Positions 54,001-64,000 of a DNA stretch of 64,000 bases are shown here, piece by piece. Where the stretch lies: positions 1 through 64,000 of the forward strand of contig CDMY01000406.1 in the NCBI GenBank assembly GCA_001179505.1, written 5' to 3'. Source of the DNA: Vitrella brassicaformis. Its lineage: Eukaryota > Sar > Vitrellaceae. The position numbers and the translations under genes were made by a program. Every line of letters starts with the position of its first letter. The stretch's first letter is position 1. The notes under the pieces are model-generated. The model was not told the origin of the DNA. It saw only the letters and a list, made by a program, of their open reading frames with translations, and did not search any database.

Positions 54001-54476
54001 AACGAGATGAACATCAAGTACCTCCAGCGCTACATCGACACTACACCGAAGACTCAGCCCTTTCAGTGAGACCCCGATCCGGGTACGCACACAGACACCC
54101 AGTCAGCCCAATCCAGACGTCTGGATGGATGGTCTTCCTTGTGTCCATCCCCTCCTCCCTTTCCCTCCCCCTGTCGTCTATTGGTCCAGGAGGTCGGGGC
54201 GGTCCTCACTTGCCCCCTGATAGATGTGTTCTATCACCTATGGGGCAGATCACAGGCTGATGTGCGTGCGGTTGTGGGACGGAAGTATGAGTGGATCTCG
54301 TCTAATGTAGACAGCAATCTGCCATCCGCTCCTTCCCGTCCACACAAACGTCCTATTCAAATTCCCCATCTGAATAGCAGCCCATTTGAATAGGGTTTCG
54401 TCTTCTGCAGGGTTTGTGGGGTTTCGTCTTGAAATCAAAAATACACTTTCCAGCCCTCCTCCTTCCATCAGCGCGT
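54001..54476. other. Intergenic between same-strand genes
   Basis: No supported gene. CCCATCTGAATAGCAGCCCA and nearby bases around 54350-54395 form a small inverted ATTCAAAT/ATTTGAAT pair. Confidence 0.45.
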
Positions 54477-55555
54477 ATGTCGAACCAACACCCTTCTGTC
54501 ATGCTGCCGTGTCACGACGGCGCCAAGTGGCCCAAGATCTGCGATATGGTCAAGAAGTACGCCAGCGGCGGCCCGCCCGACACCAATAGCCTCCGCCAGT
54601 TCATCATCGAGCTGCAGCACACCCTCACGAACAGCAAGCGGTTCACCATTGAACAGTTCAACTCCATCTTCGAGGCCATCCCGCCGTCTGACCAGAACCG
54701 ATTCCGCTCGTTCGCCATCCCCCAGATGTGCCGCAGCGTGCTCGCCATGCGCCGGCTCTTCCGGACGGCCGTCCCCGCGCTCATCCCGGGCCGCCTCGGT
54801 TGTGTGACGCTGACGGCCGAGCAGTGCTTCTCGCTGCTGGCGGCGGGTTTCCTGTGCATCTTGCCCTTCCAGAAGGGCCCGCCGGGCAGCCGAGGTCTGG
54901 CCATCAACTTCTTCGGTCTGTTCCGCAACACGCAGCCCAACAAGGTGCAGAAGCTGCAGTGCTTCGTGCTGTACTTCATCCGCATGAGTGAGATCATCGA
55001 CAAGGGCGACCGCGACGAGATGGACCGGCCGATCGAGTTCCGCCGGTTGGTGTCGCAGCGCCGCAGGGGCGCCGAGTGGTGGGGCAGGGCGGAGCAGGTG
55101 CTGGGCGAGGTGGTGGTCAAGGCCAGTGACGACAAGATCGAGGACTCCAACCAGCTGCAAGCCGACTTCGCCAACCGATGCCTCGGCGGCGGCGTGCTCT
55201 CGCAGGGTGAGGGGAGGGGACACATCCNNNNNNNNNNNNNNNNNNNNNNNNNNNNNNNNNNNNNNNNNNNNNNNNNNNNNNNNNNNNNNNNNNNNNNNNN
55301 NNNNNNNNNNNNNNNNNNNNNNNNNNNNNNNNNNNNNNNNNNNNNNNNNNNNNNNNNNNNNNNNNNNNNNNNNNNNNNNNNNNNNNNNNNNNNNNNNNNN
55401 NNNNNNNNNNNNNNNNNNNNNNNNNNNNNNNNNNNNNNNNNNNNNNNNNNNNNNNNNNNNNNNNNNNNNNNNNNNNNNNNNNNNNNNNNNNNNNNNNNNN
55501 NNNNNNNNNNNNNNNNNNNNNNNNNNNGGGAAGACCGCATGTGGTCATGATGCCT

Positions 55556-55607
<52 letters not shown>

Positions 55608-56936
55608 ATGTGGGTGGATGTGTCCGCAGGTTGTGTGCAGGAGGAGATTCGTTTCGCCATCTCCCCCGAGTTGGTGGTGTCGCGCCTGCTGATGGCCCCC
55701 CTGCTTCCGCTGGAGGCCGCAATCATCACGGGCAGCAAGCGCTTCACGGCCTACGACGGCTACGCCAGCAGCTTCACCTGCACCGGCCTCTGCACCGACC
55801 CCGCCCCCGTGCACCCGCGCAACAAGGCCGTCCACAGCTTCGTCGTAGCCCTCGACGCGACCAACTTCCACCATGCCGACCGGTCGGTCCAGTACGGTGT
55901 GGGCAACATGCTGCGGGAGACCAACAAGGCCCTGGCGGCCGTGCAGTTCAAGGACGTCAGAGCAGACAGCCTCGCGTTCGCATCTGGTGAGTGAGTGATT
56001 GAGGGGGAGGGCGGTCGGTGGGGCGATGCTGGGACGACACACACGTGGTGTGCGTGTTTGGGGTGTCTGTCTGTGTCAAGGCAACTGGGGCTGCGGTGCG
56101 TTTGGGGGCGATCCGCAGCTGAAGTTCCTGCTGCAGTGGATGGCGTGCAGTGTGGCGGACCGTGCGCTGCACTACTACCCCTTCACGGACCCCCGCGTCA
56201 AGAAGATGGCCGACGTGGTGCAGATGCTGCGGCAGGGCCAGTGGACGGTCGGGCGGCTGTGGACCTTCCTCCTCGACCGCAGTGCTGACAGCACACTCAA
56301 GACCAAGGGCGCATTCAAGACGCTCTTCGAACACCTCAACCAGACATACGCCGTGAGTGGAGAGAGTGCGACGGACACACACGCGGAGATCCATGCAATG
56401 CATGCATCCCCCTGTGTGTGTGTGGTGGGGATTGACAGGAGGAGGAGGAGGATATTCCCGTGCCGATGGAGGAAGAGGAGGCCCTCCCCGCCGACCAGCC
56501 TATGGACGAGGCTGAGCTCTACTTCAGTGGACTGGTGGGTGGGTTGTGGGCAAACATCACCAGCACACAGAAACACACATACACACACACACAAATGAGT
56601 GCATCCAACGGTTTTTGTGTGTCACACAGGGCGGTGATTTGGATTTCGGCGAGGACGAGCTGCTGGCTGGCCCGCACCTGCCGCCCGACGATGCCGACAT
56701 GGGCAACTACGAGCCCCCCAAGAACAACCATTCTGACGGTACGGACGCCCGACCATATGCCAAGGTGCCCAGTGCTGAGGAACCTGTTATGTGTGAGTAT
56801 CTGTTGTGTGTATGTCGGTCGATCAGCTGTGATGCGCGACACGGGGCGCGATGAGTCGGGCATGGATCGCCAGGGGTTCGACGACTTCCTCCTGGCACAC
56901 ATGGGCGGCGGCAGTAGCGCCAGCGACGACAAGTGA
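54477..56936 (+). CDS. Poly(ADP-ribose) glycohydrolase (PARG)
   Basis: Hydrolyses poly(ADP-ribose) chains. Exon 1 (from ATG 54477) has the accessory domain (LTAEQCFSLLAAGFLCILPF; NFFGLFRNTQPNKVQKLQCF; FYFIRM-like YFIRMSEII). It ends in FANRCLGGGVLSQ. A 300-N gap lies in the next intron. The following exon starts GCVQEEIRFAISPELVVSRL, so the PARG signature GGG-x(7)-QEE is complete across the phase-1 intron. Next come EAAIITGSKRFTAYDGYASS, DATNFHHADRSVQYGVGNML-RETNKA, NWGCGAFGGDPQLKFLLQWM (adenine/Gly-rich loop), and a C-terminal region ending in acidic, disordered exons (EEEEDIPVPMEEEEALP). Catalytic Glu pair present, so the enzyme should be active. Nuclear DNA-damage signalling is the family's usual setting. 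Confidence 0.93.
55228..55527. other. Assembly gap, 300 N, within PARG intron
   Basis: 300 N flanked on the left by the GTGAGG donor region and on the right by CT and TG repeats leading to a CCGCAG acceptor. The exon frame is preserved, so little or no coding sequence need be missing. Confidence 0.95.
55557..55607 (+). repeat. CT then TG microsatellite before acceptor
   Basis: (CT)n followed by (TG)n immediately after the gap, in the PARG intron upstream of the acceptor. It is the likely cause of the assembly break. Confidence 0.85.
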
Positions 56937-57465
56937 CAACTAGGGGCAACCAATATGGCATAGTGGAGGGAGGGAGGGAGGGAGGGAGGGGGGAGAGAGA
57001 TGCTTAGCCATAGCGTGGTGAGAGATAGAGGGATGGGCCCTGCCTGCTTAGACAAATTGATTGGTCAGACGGACGGAGGCTTCCCCCCCAATCATCGTCC
57101 ATGAGTGAGTGCATGTGGGTCTGTCTGTGTGTGTGTGTTGTGTACAGTGTGGTTGCCCGTCGGTCAGACGCTGTTCGTTCCATCCAGTCAGTATGGACAC
57201 AATTACGGCATCAATCGCCGATGAGTCGAATTCGTGAGTCCATCGCATCCGCCAGCCACATGACAGACACAATCGCCATGCCACGCCACGCCGCCACACA
57301 CACAGGCAGAAGCATGATAAATAGGCTCACTCATTCACTGACTGACGGCCACACCACATTCTCTCACCGACAAACAAAACACAAATAAACAAACCGCCAC
57401 ATAGCCATTCCAGTAAGGACCACTAACTCTCGGCCCATACTCAGTCACTCGATGGCGATTGCAAA
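56937..57465. other. Intergenic between convergent PARG and MON2 genes
   Basis: Contains a (GGGA)n run (56966-56990) and no supported exon. Confidence 0.6.
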
Positions 57466-60400
57466 TTACTCCATCATCCCGTTGGCCGCCCCATGGTGTC
57501 CACCCGAGCTGCTCAGCTCGGCCTGCAGGGACTGCATCGGCACCAGCGAGGCGGGCTGCGGCGAGCCGGAGGCCGCGAGGGGGTTGACGGCCTGCAGACC
57601 CAGGGCATTGCCCAGCTCGCTGAACACACGCTGCAGCTCCTGACGCAAATGCCTTGAGTGGTGGGATGGGGTGGGACAGCAAAGCACACAGACAGATGGT
57701 GTGTATGTGTATGTGTATGTGGCTCAGCTCAGCTGCTCTGTTTGTTGTCTGTCTGTCTGTTGTGTTAGCTATGGTATGCCTTAATTGCCGCCTACGCGTC
57801 TTTGGATGCGATTGCCGCCGTCAGCTCAGGGAAGAGCGCCATCAGGTGGCACTTGGACCCTGCACAGACAGTACAACGACACACCACACACCACACACAG
57901 CTGATCTGATGCCCCCAGCCTTTTGCCGCCCCCTCCCCTCCCTGTCCGTCTGTCTGTCTGTCTGTCAGATGCGATGCTCACTCACCGGCGACTTTGCAGG
58001 CCTGCTGTATGTGTGTTGGGAGGATGTGTGCGTGGCAGTGTGTGAACACGGCGGGGTCGATGCTCAGCTGCCGCAGCTGGCCCAGCAGGAAAGACACCTC
58101 GTCGAGACGCGGCTTCGGCAACGGACACTGCACCGCACCAGCCAGAGCCACATGCCATGCAGCGCAGAGAGACATTTTGGCCGGCACCGCTGAGCTGAGC
58201 TGAGCTGACCTGTCCGCTGGTCATGTCGTCTCTGATGAACTCTCCCAGGATGGTGCGGCACCTGTCGAGCAGCACCGGCAGGGCCGCCGACGCCAGCACC
58301 ATGTCCAAACTCTTCTCCGCGGCTGGCTGCTGGGGGGCTGGGGCTGTCTGCGTCTGTGTGTGTGGGCCGGGGGGAGGGGGGCGAGGGGGCGGCGGGCTGC
58401 AGATCTCAAACAGCCTGCAGTGCAGTCGATTCGCCGGAGAGGCAGGATCACACACACAGATGCATTGCTTGTGAGGTGAGCTGAGGTTCTGGTTGGTTGT
58501 TTGCCCACTCACTTTGCGAGTGCAGTTCGTGCGAGGAGCGGCCTATCGCGGCTGACGGCGCAGTAGTGGTCCAACACATGAATCTGCACCAACAAGAGAA
58601 GGCATTACTGACACACTTAGGGTGGTGCTGCTAATGCTCTCTGGCCAATGAGTGACGGACTGACCGACCAGCATGTGGAAGATCCTCTTAGCGTCAGGGA
58701 TGGCGGCGGCCAGCCCCCTCCCGCGGCGCACAGTGAGGATGTCGCACGTCCTGCTCTTGACCACATGGTCATAGACCTCCCCCTCCTTGAGCAGCATCTG
58801 GTACTCAGCCCGCCCCAGGTGCTTCAGCCGCCCAACGTCCCACTCCAGCACCAAGTGACGCACCACCAGCCCCACCGACAGCCAGTACCGCTCAAGCACC
58901 TCCCTCTCCCTCTCCCTCTCTCGTGTAGCCGTCGTCACTCCTTCCCGGCCGCTCAGTGCCCGCACGGCCGTCATGGTGGATTGCAGCAGGTCGAGGATGC
59001 CCTCGTAGCCCAGCTTCCAGTACCCAAAAGTGCTCAGTGACGCGCCCGAGTGGGTGGACTTGGTGCGCACGAGCAGCAGGAAGGTGTGGAACAGGAAGGG
59101 GACGCACTCGAGCACCGTCCACACCCCCAGCAGCTGTGGCGAGGTTTGGCTGTCGGCTGGCGAGGATGACGGCGTGTCTGTGTGCTGCTGGGGAGGGAGA
59201 GGGGGAGAGGGAGAGGGCATCGTGGACGACGGCAGGAGAGGCCGTCTCGTTGCCGCCTTCCTTGTCTGCTGAGCCCCTGCCCGCTGTTGTCGCCTCTGCC
59301 GGCCGTCCCCTACGCCCACAGGCCGCTCGACCACAACCACGCTCCCCCGCTGCGGCAGGCTCACAGCCCGGCACACCGACACACCTGTCCGCCTGTCCAC
59401 AGCATCTTCCATCTCTCCCCCGTCGGCAGCAGCACTCGCCGCTCGCTGCTGCTCGTCCGTCGAATCGGCCGTCTGCTGCGGCGCGGTGAGGCCGTATTGG
59501 ATGGACGACGGGAGCAGCGGCGAGTGGACGCCCTTCTGCGCTGTGTGTGTGGGTGGAGGGGCGGGGGGCGGGGGAGGCGACGGGCGCCCAGGTGGTGAGA
59601 GTGTGGGCGGCATGAGGTCTGCGAGGATGGTGCGGACGGACTTGCAGATGAGGGAGAGGGTCTTGGCGGCGAGGGCCAGCTTGTTGCTGTCGACGAACAT
59701 GATGCGCGGATGAAGCAGCACGTGGCACAGCTGACACACAACAGAAAGAAGATCACTCACACACACTCACACACACACACGCACACACAGGCGCTTCTTT
59801 CCCCTTAGTCTGTGCAGCAGACAGACCTGTTGCCATATCCTGGGCACGGCGATCATCACATGCTCCCTCCCCTCCCCCGCACACCGCCGCACCTCCCAAT
59901 CCAACACAACAACGCCCACACCGCCCCCGCCATTGGAACCGCCATCGTCCACACGGCAATAATGCGCCGGCACCAGGCCGTAGCCCTCCCCGCCCCCACT
60001 CACAACATACGGCTGCCCCAGCAGCTTCTCAACGTACTCGAGTACGAGCGACTGGGGGTACGGCACGCGCAGCGTCGAGATGTGGTAGAAGTTCAGCTCC
60101 ATGAAGTTCTCCTCGGGTGTCTGGGGGCCGGGCTTCTTCTTGTCGGCTTCTGGGGCGTCTGGGGGAGGGGGCGGGGGAGGGGAGGTGGCTGGGAGGGACT
60201 GCGGGAAGTGTTTCTGGTACTGGGCATTCTTCTGCACGCACTTCCTGCAACCAAGGGAACAAACGAGCCAGCAATGAGGTAGGAGTCTCCCTCTGATCTC
60301 TGCGCCCGTCTGCGTGTGTGTGTACCAGGGCGGCGTGGGCTGTTTGGTGTAGGCGTTGACCGGGGGCAGCTGCCCCCACCCCTCCTCCCTCCTCTCGTAC

Positions 60401-61943
60401 GCCTCCATAACGCGCCACTCGTCCACCAGCCCCTCCCCATCCACAGAAAGCCGATCCAGCGACGGGGGCACATCCGTCCTTGCCCGCACATAGGGGTCGA
60501 ACCGGTCGATAGTCGACCGCACGGACGGCAACCCCTCCTCAGCCAGAGCGTAGTGCCTGGAATGCTCGAACTGACGCTTGTAGGCGGCGAAGCAAGAGGC
60601 GTATGGCGGCGCTGAGAGGGGGAGGAGGGAGGGGTGGGGGGAGGGGGAGGTGAACAGCGATGGGAAGATTGCGGGGCCGTCCAGTGGGCGGCCGTCGGTC
60701 TCTGCCGGGGGGGTCGGCTGCACACACGGCGACACTGCTCCATCCACCGGCGACGCTGAGAGAGAGAGAGAACACGCGATGAGCGAGTTTCTTTCATGTG
60801 TGTGTCTTGTCTGTGGTCTGGTCTGTGTGAGGAAGTTCGGACCTTTTCCCCCGTGTGAAGGGTGTGTGTGCGGCAGCTGGACTGGTGTGGCATTGGGGAG
60901 GTAGTAGCATCTCGAGGTGAGGAGGCTGACGAAGAGCTGTGTGACCAGGAGGTGGTGCACGGGCTGCATCGACGAGGCGTGGCTCATCCGCACCTCACCC
61001 AGACTCTGAACCAGCACCTGCACATACACACACCCAACACATCACGATACTCACGGGCACATCCACCACCCCATGGATCCCCCCGGGCGTGGCGTACTTC
61101 AACGAACTTCTCGGGTATGACGTCCATGTGGCTTATCTGCTCGCCCACATAGCGGAAGATACTCCAGCCGCTCCCCCAGACGGAGAACCACATCCGGTCG
61201 CACACCACCACCCCCTCGCACGCCACGCACTCCTGCCAACCCCACCCAATTTCCATGCGAATCGCCGCCTGCTGCTGCTGCTGATGCGGCTCTTGGAAGG
61301 TCTCCCCTTGATCGGTGACGTCTGTGGTGTCACTGGTGGTGTGGTTATCGTTGCGTGTGATATAGATGGGCTGCTGGCTGTTGGGAATGCGGATCAGGTC
61401 GGCCAGCGTGCGGGCGGCAGCGCTGCTCACTGCACCAAGCAAGATACCCCACACAGACGACAGACATAGACAACATGTGTTCGAATGCACTGACTGACTG
61501 TCCGCCTGACCTTCGACAGAGGGCGCGGGGAAAGACCCCTGTGTGTGCCGTGCGTCGCTGGTGGTGTCTGCCAGCGTCAAAGCCGCCCTGGTGAGCTCCA
61601 GCAGCGCCAGGGCTGCCGGCGCGAGCGACTGCAGACCGACCACGGGCACATAGCCATTCAGCACACGGTACACCTGAAGACACAAAGACAAACCTCACCA
61701 CCAGACACGTAGCCAGGTCTGTGTGTCTGACTTACCCCCTGCAGCGTGAGCACAAGAGTCTCGTCCCACTGCTTGACGACAGAGTCGCGGCTATGGTGGA
61801 TGACCAGGGGGGTGGAGGCGCCCCCAACAGCATGATGGTGTGCGGTGGAAGGAGTGGTCGGCGCCGCTGTCCCATAGAGAGCCAGGTGGTACCGCTGATG
61901 AACCTGGTGCAGCGTGCGAACCAACACCTCCACCACACAGCTG

Positions 61944-61975
<32 letters not shown>

Positions 61976-64000
61976 TTTGTTCTGCGAACTAACTAACAGG
62001 TTCACCCATTCCCACCCACCCTGTGTGTACGTACCTCTTCCAATAGGCGGCTGGGAGCAGTTTCCCATGAGTCAGCAGGATGGACGTCAGTGTCCTCAGG
62101 GCGCAGTTCCTCACCTCCGGCCGGCTGTCGTAGCTGAGGCAGTGCAGCCACAGCAGAATCTCCGACCACAGGGCCTCGGAGGACGTGTCGCTCGTGTCGT
62201 CCTCCCGCCGCTGCTGGCGCTGGCGCTGGCCGGCCGTCTGCTTCTGCCGTAGGGTGAGGGTGTCGGTGATGTTCCAGAGGAAGCCGACAGCTCGGAAGGA
62301 CGTGTTGATGCCCAGACACTTGGTGGAGGCGAAGGCGCCCACGGAGCTCACAAGACCCACCAGGCTGATCTGCATCGAGTGGAATGAAATGCAGCACAGA
62401 GTCATGTTGACTTGTGCGTGCGGCGCAGTGTGTGTTGTGTGGGTACGTTTGGTGGGATGTGTTCCGTGAAGTCCTGCAGGATCAGCTCGATCAGCTGGAA
62501 GAGCAGTCCGAGCGTCCGCCTCCCCAGCTTGCTGGGCGTCTTGCCCGCCACTCCCGGGCCGCCATCCATCTCTGCCGCCCCCTCCCCTCCCCCAGCCACG
62601 CCCTCGCCCTCGCCCTTGGTGGTGCCCTTCATCGACTCAATCTGCCGCTGGATGAACCTGTGTGCGAGCTCGAACGTGTCGCCGAACTCCTGTGCGGTTG
62701 CCTGGCCGATCCATTGGATGATCCAGCACCAGGTGGGGGAGCTGAGGATCTGACCCTTGGACTGCAGGAAGTTGAGCATGCCCTCCACCACCTTGAAGCG
62801 GACGTCCTCGAAGTTGGACTGCGTGAGGTCGCCGAAGGGCGCCAGCAGCAGGCACTGACAGTCGCTGAGCAGCGCCGCATCGAAGCCCTCACCCCGTTCC
62901 TCGGCGTCGGACAGACGAGCCGCCACCAGGACGCCCGGCATCCCACGGCCCTCGCGCGGCACAAACGGCTCCACCTCTGCATGAGCACACAGAGATGGAA
63001 CGATGTTTGCCTCCCTCCTGTGGCCATGTGTGTGATCGGCCTCACCTCTGCTGCTCTTGTGCTCCTTGTCTTGGTCTTCACCCGTCTCCTTCTTGGCGCC
63101 CATGAGTACCTTGACGGCATGCTGCACCAGCTGCCACAGCCCCAGCACCCCCTGCAGCCGCGGCGAGGACGGCAGGCTCCGCGTGTTCCACACACACATC
63201 AGGTAGTTGAGCAGCAAATCCCATACCGCAAACAGACGCGGCAGATTCCTCCGGTCCAGACACAGCCCCACAAACACCAGCCGGTTGAGCGCGAAGAGCC
63301 ACACCTGGCTCTCGCTGCCGTCTGCCAGGGCGTCTCGGTCGGTGTCTGGTGGACGGGATGATGGGGGGGCGGTCGATGAGGGGATGGATGAGCTTGGAGC
63401 GCTTGCCGTGGATGGGGTCCTCTTCGTGTCTTCCGTAGATGCGCGTGTGACGGGCGGCCGGTTGCGGGGAGCGACGCGCATCCGTCCAATGCCCCCGCTC
63501 TCGCCCTCCTGCTCATTGTCGTCGCCAAATGCGAAAGCGCCGCTCATGGACAGGGCCGGGGGGTTGTAGTCGGCCACTCGGGAGGCGTCCCTCTCGTCCG
63601 GCACATCCTCAACCATCTCCTCGCCAGCCGCGCTCTTCATCGACAGGTAGTCCTCAGACACGCCGATCACACGCGCCATCGACTGGGCGTCGATCTCGGC
63701 CTGCTGGGGGTCCATCTCGCTGGCGTCACGATCAGCAGAAGACGGGGCAGCAGGGGCGGATTTGTTGTTCTTGTCGCGTCCTAGGCCCTCGAAAAGCAGC
63801 TGTGGCGTGGCTGCCGTGGCGAGTGTGGGTGTGGGCTGGGAGGGGTCCTTGGGGTGGTTGGGGGATCGGGTGAAGGCGGCGGCTGGGGGCTGTGACGCAT
63901 TCTGCAGCACCTCCTTCTCGATGTAGTACAGCAGGTGCTCGCCAAGCGCGCTCACGAAGTCGACCCAGCTGTCCTCCCCCAGGTAGCAGCAGGAGTGAAA
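57466..64000 (-). CDS. MON2-like protein (endosome-to-Golgi trafficking scaffold), N-terminus beyond right edge
   Basis: A large minus-strand gene with over 12 exons in view. Diagnostic stretches are TKCLGINTSFRAVGFLWNIT followed by DTLTLRQK, then SEILLWLHCLSYDSRPEVRN followed by CALRTLTSILLTHGKLLPAA. This is the central MON2 pattern (LWNI.D; LC.D.RPEVRNSA.RTLF..L..HG). VKQWDETLVLTLQGVYRVLN follows, as in MON2 (KQW.ET..L.L.GV.R). Upstream exons (62.4-64 kb) hold helical repeats such as CQCLLLAPFGDLTQSNFEDV and FKVVEGMLNFLQSKGQILSS, plus a long polar insertion. The C-terminal part has CPLPKPRLDEVSFLLGQLRQ near 58.1 kb and ends GHHGAANGMME at 57466. It is related to Sec7/BIG ARF-GEFs but no Sec7 domain is visible. 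Pro/Ser-rich insertions (59.2-59.6 kb; 60.1-60.7 kb) are lineage-specific. Confidence 0.85.

Noticed and set aside
1-64000. tRNA or rRNA genes
   Set aside because: I looked for a GGTTCRANYCC T-arm and acceptor pairing and for rRNA-like conserved blocks and found none convincing; a tRNA search program would be decisive.

Overview
The window is dense, intron-rich nuclear DNA of a GC-rich protist. Introns are mostly 60-200 nt, GT-AG, and rich in TG repeats on the sense strand. The gene set includes a standalone bacterial-type OMP decarboxylase, a PyrC-type dihydroorotase, PARG, MON2, a Pol I RPA43 subunit, a Patched-like protein, a dynein stalk domain and many starch-binding modules. Together these suggest a photosynthetic or formerly photosynthetic alveolate. 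A chromerid such as Vitrella is my best guess, from gene style rather than from any marker sequence. There are two 300-N assembly gaps (10719-11018 and 55228-55527).

Layout. 0.1-4.2 kb: an F-box/LRR-like gene on the minus strand; the 5' UTR exon of another gene points off the left edge. 4.5-23.6 kb: an accessory, repeatedly duplicated region. It is built from three gene types: (i) a lineage-specific F-box-like family with the signature HQGRGGGQLPIEL (plus strand), (ii) proteins with tandem CBM25/CBM53-like starch-binding modules (minus strand), and (iii) a secreted or membrane-anchored type-2 periplasmic-binding-protein-like gene (plus strand). Types (ii) and (iii) are head-to-head about 100 bp apart, and this divergent pair occurs four times. 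The 20.0-21.9 kb gene fuses a CBM25 module to the C-terminal domain of family (i), which links the two families. Several copies are broken: truncated PBP copies, a 32-bp duplication frameshift, and a CBM relic with an in-frame stop.

23.7-64 kb: mostly housekeeping genes. In order these are a CCR4-type exonuclease (-), OMP decarboxylase (+), a polyQ protein (+), RPA43 (-), another F-box-like family member (+), an ankyrin/TM locus (-), a TKL-like kinase (-), a membrane-anchored methyltransferase-like protein (+), a small gene encoding only a dynein microtubule-binding domain (-), a coiled-coil protein (+), a low-complexity protein with a conserved tail (-), dihydroorotase (+), another F-box-like family member (-), a Patched/SSD protein (+), a small secreted heptad-repeat protein (+), PARG (+), and MON2 (-, running off the right edge). 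Many neighbours are head-to-head with 50-250 bp between start codons.

Two observations stand out. The first is the repeated F-box-like / starch-binding / PBP cassette with its fusion gene. The second is the roughly 112-residue standalone dynein microtubule-binding domain. Exon boundaries were read by eye from GT/AG sites and frame continuity. Start codons of genes without a clear homologue are provisional.
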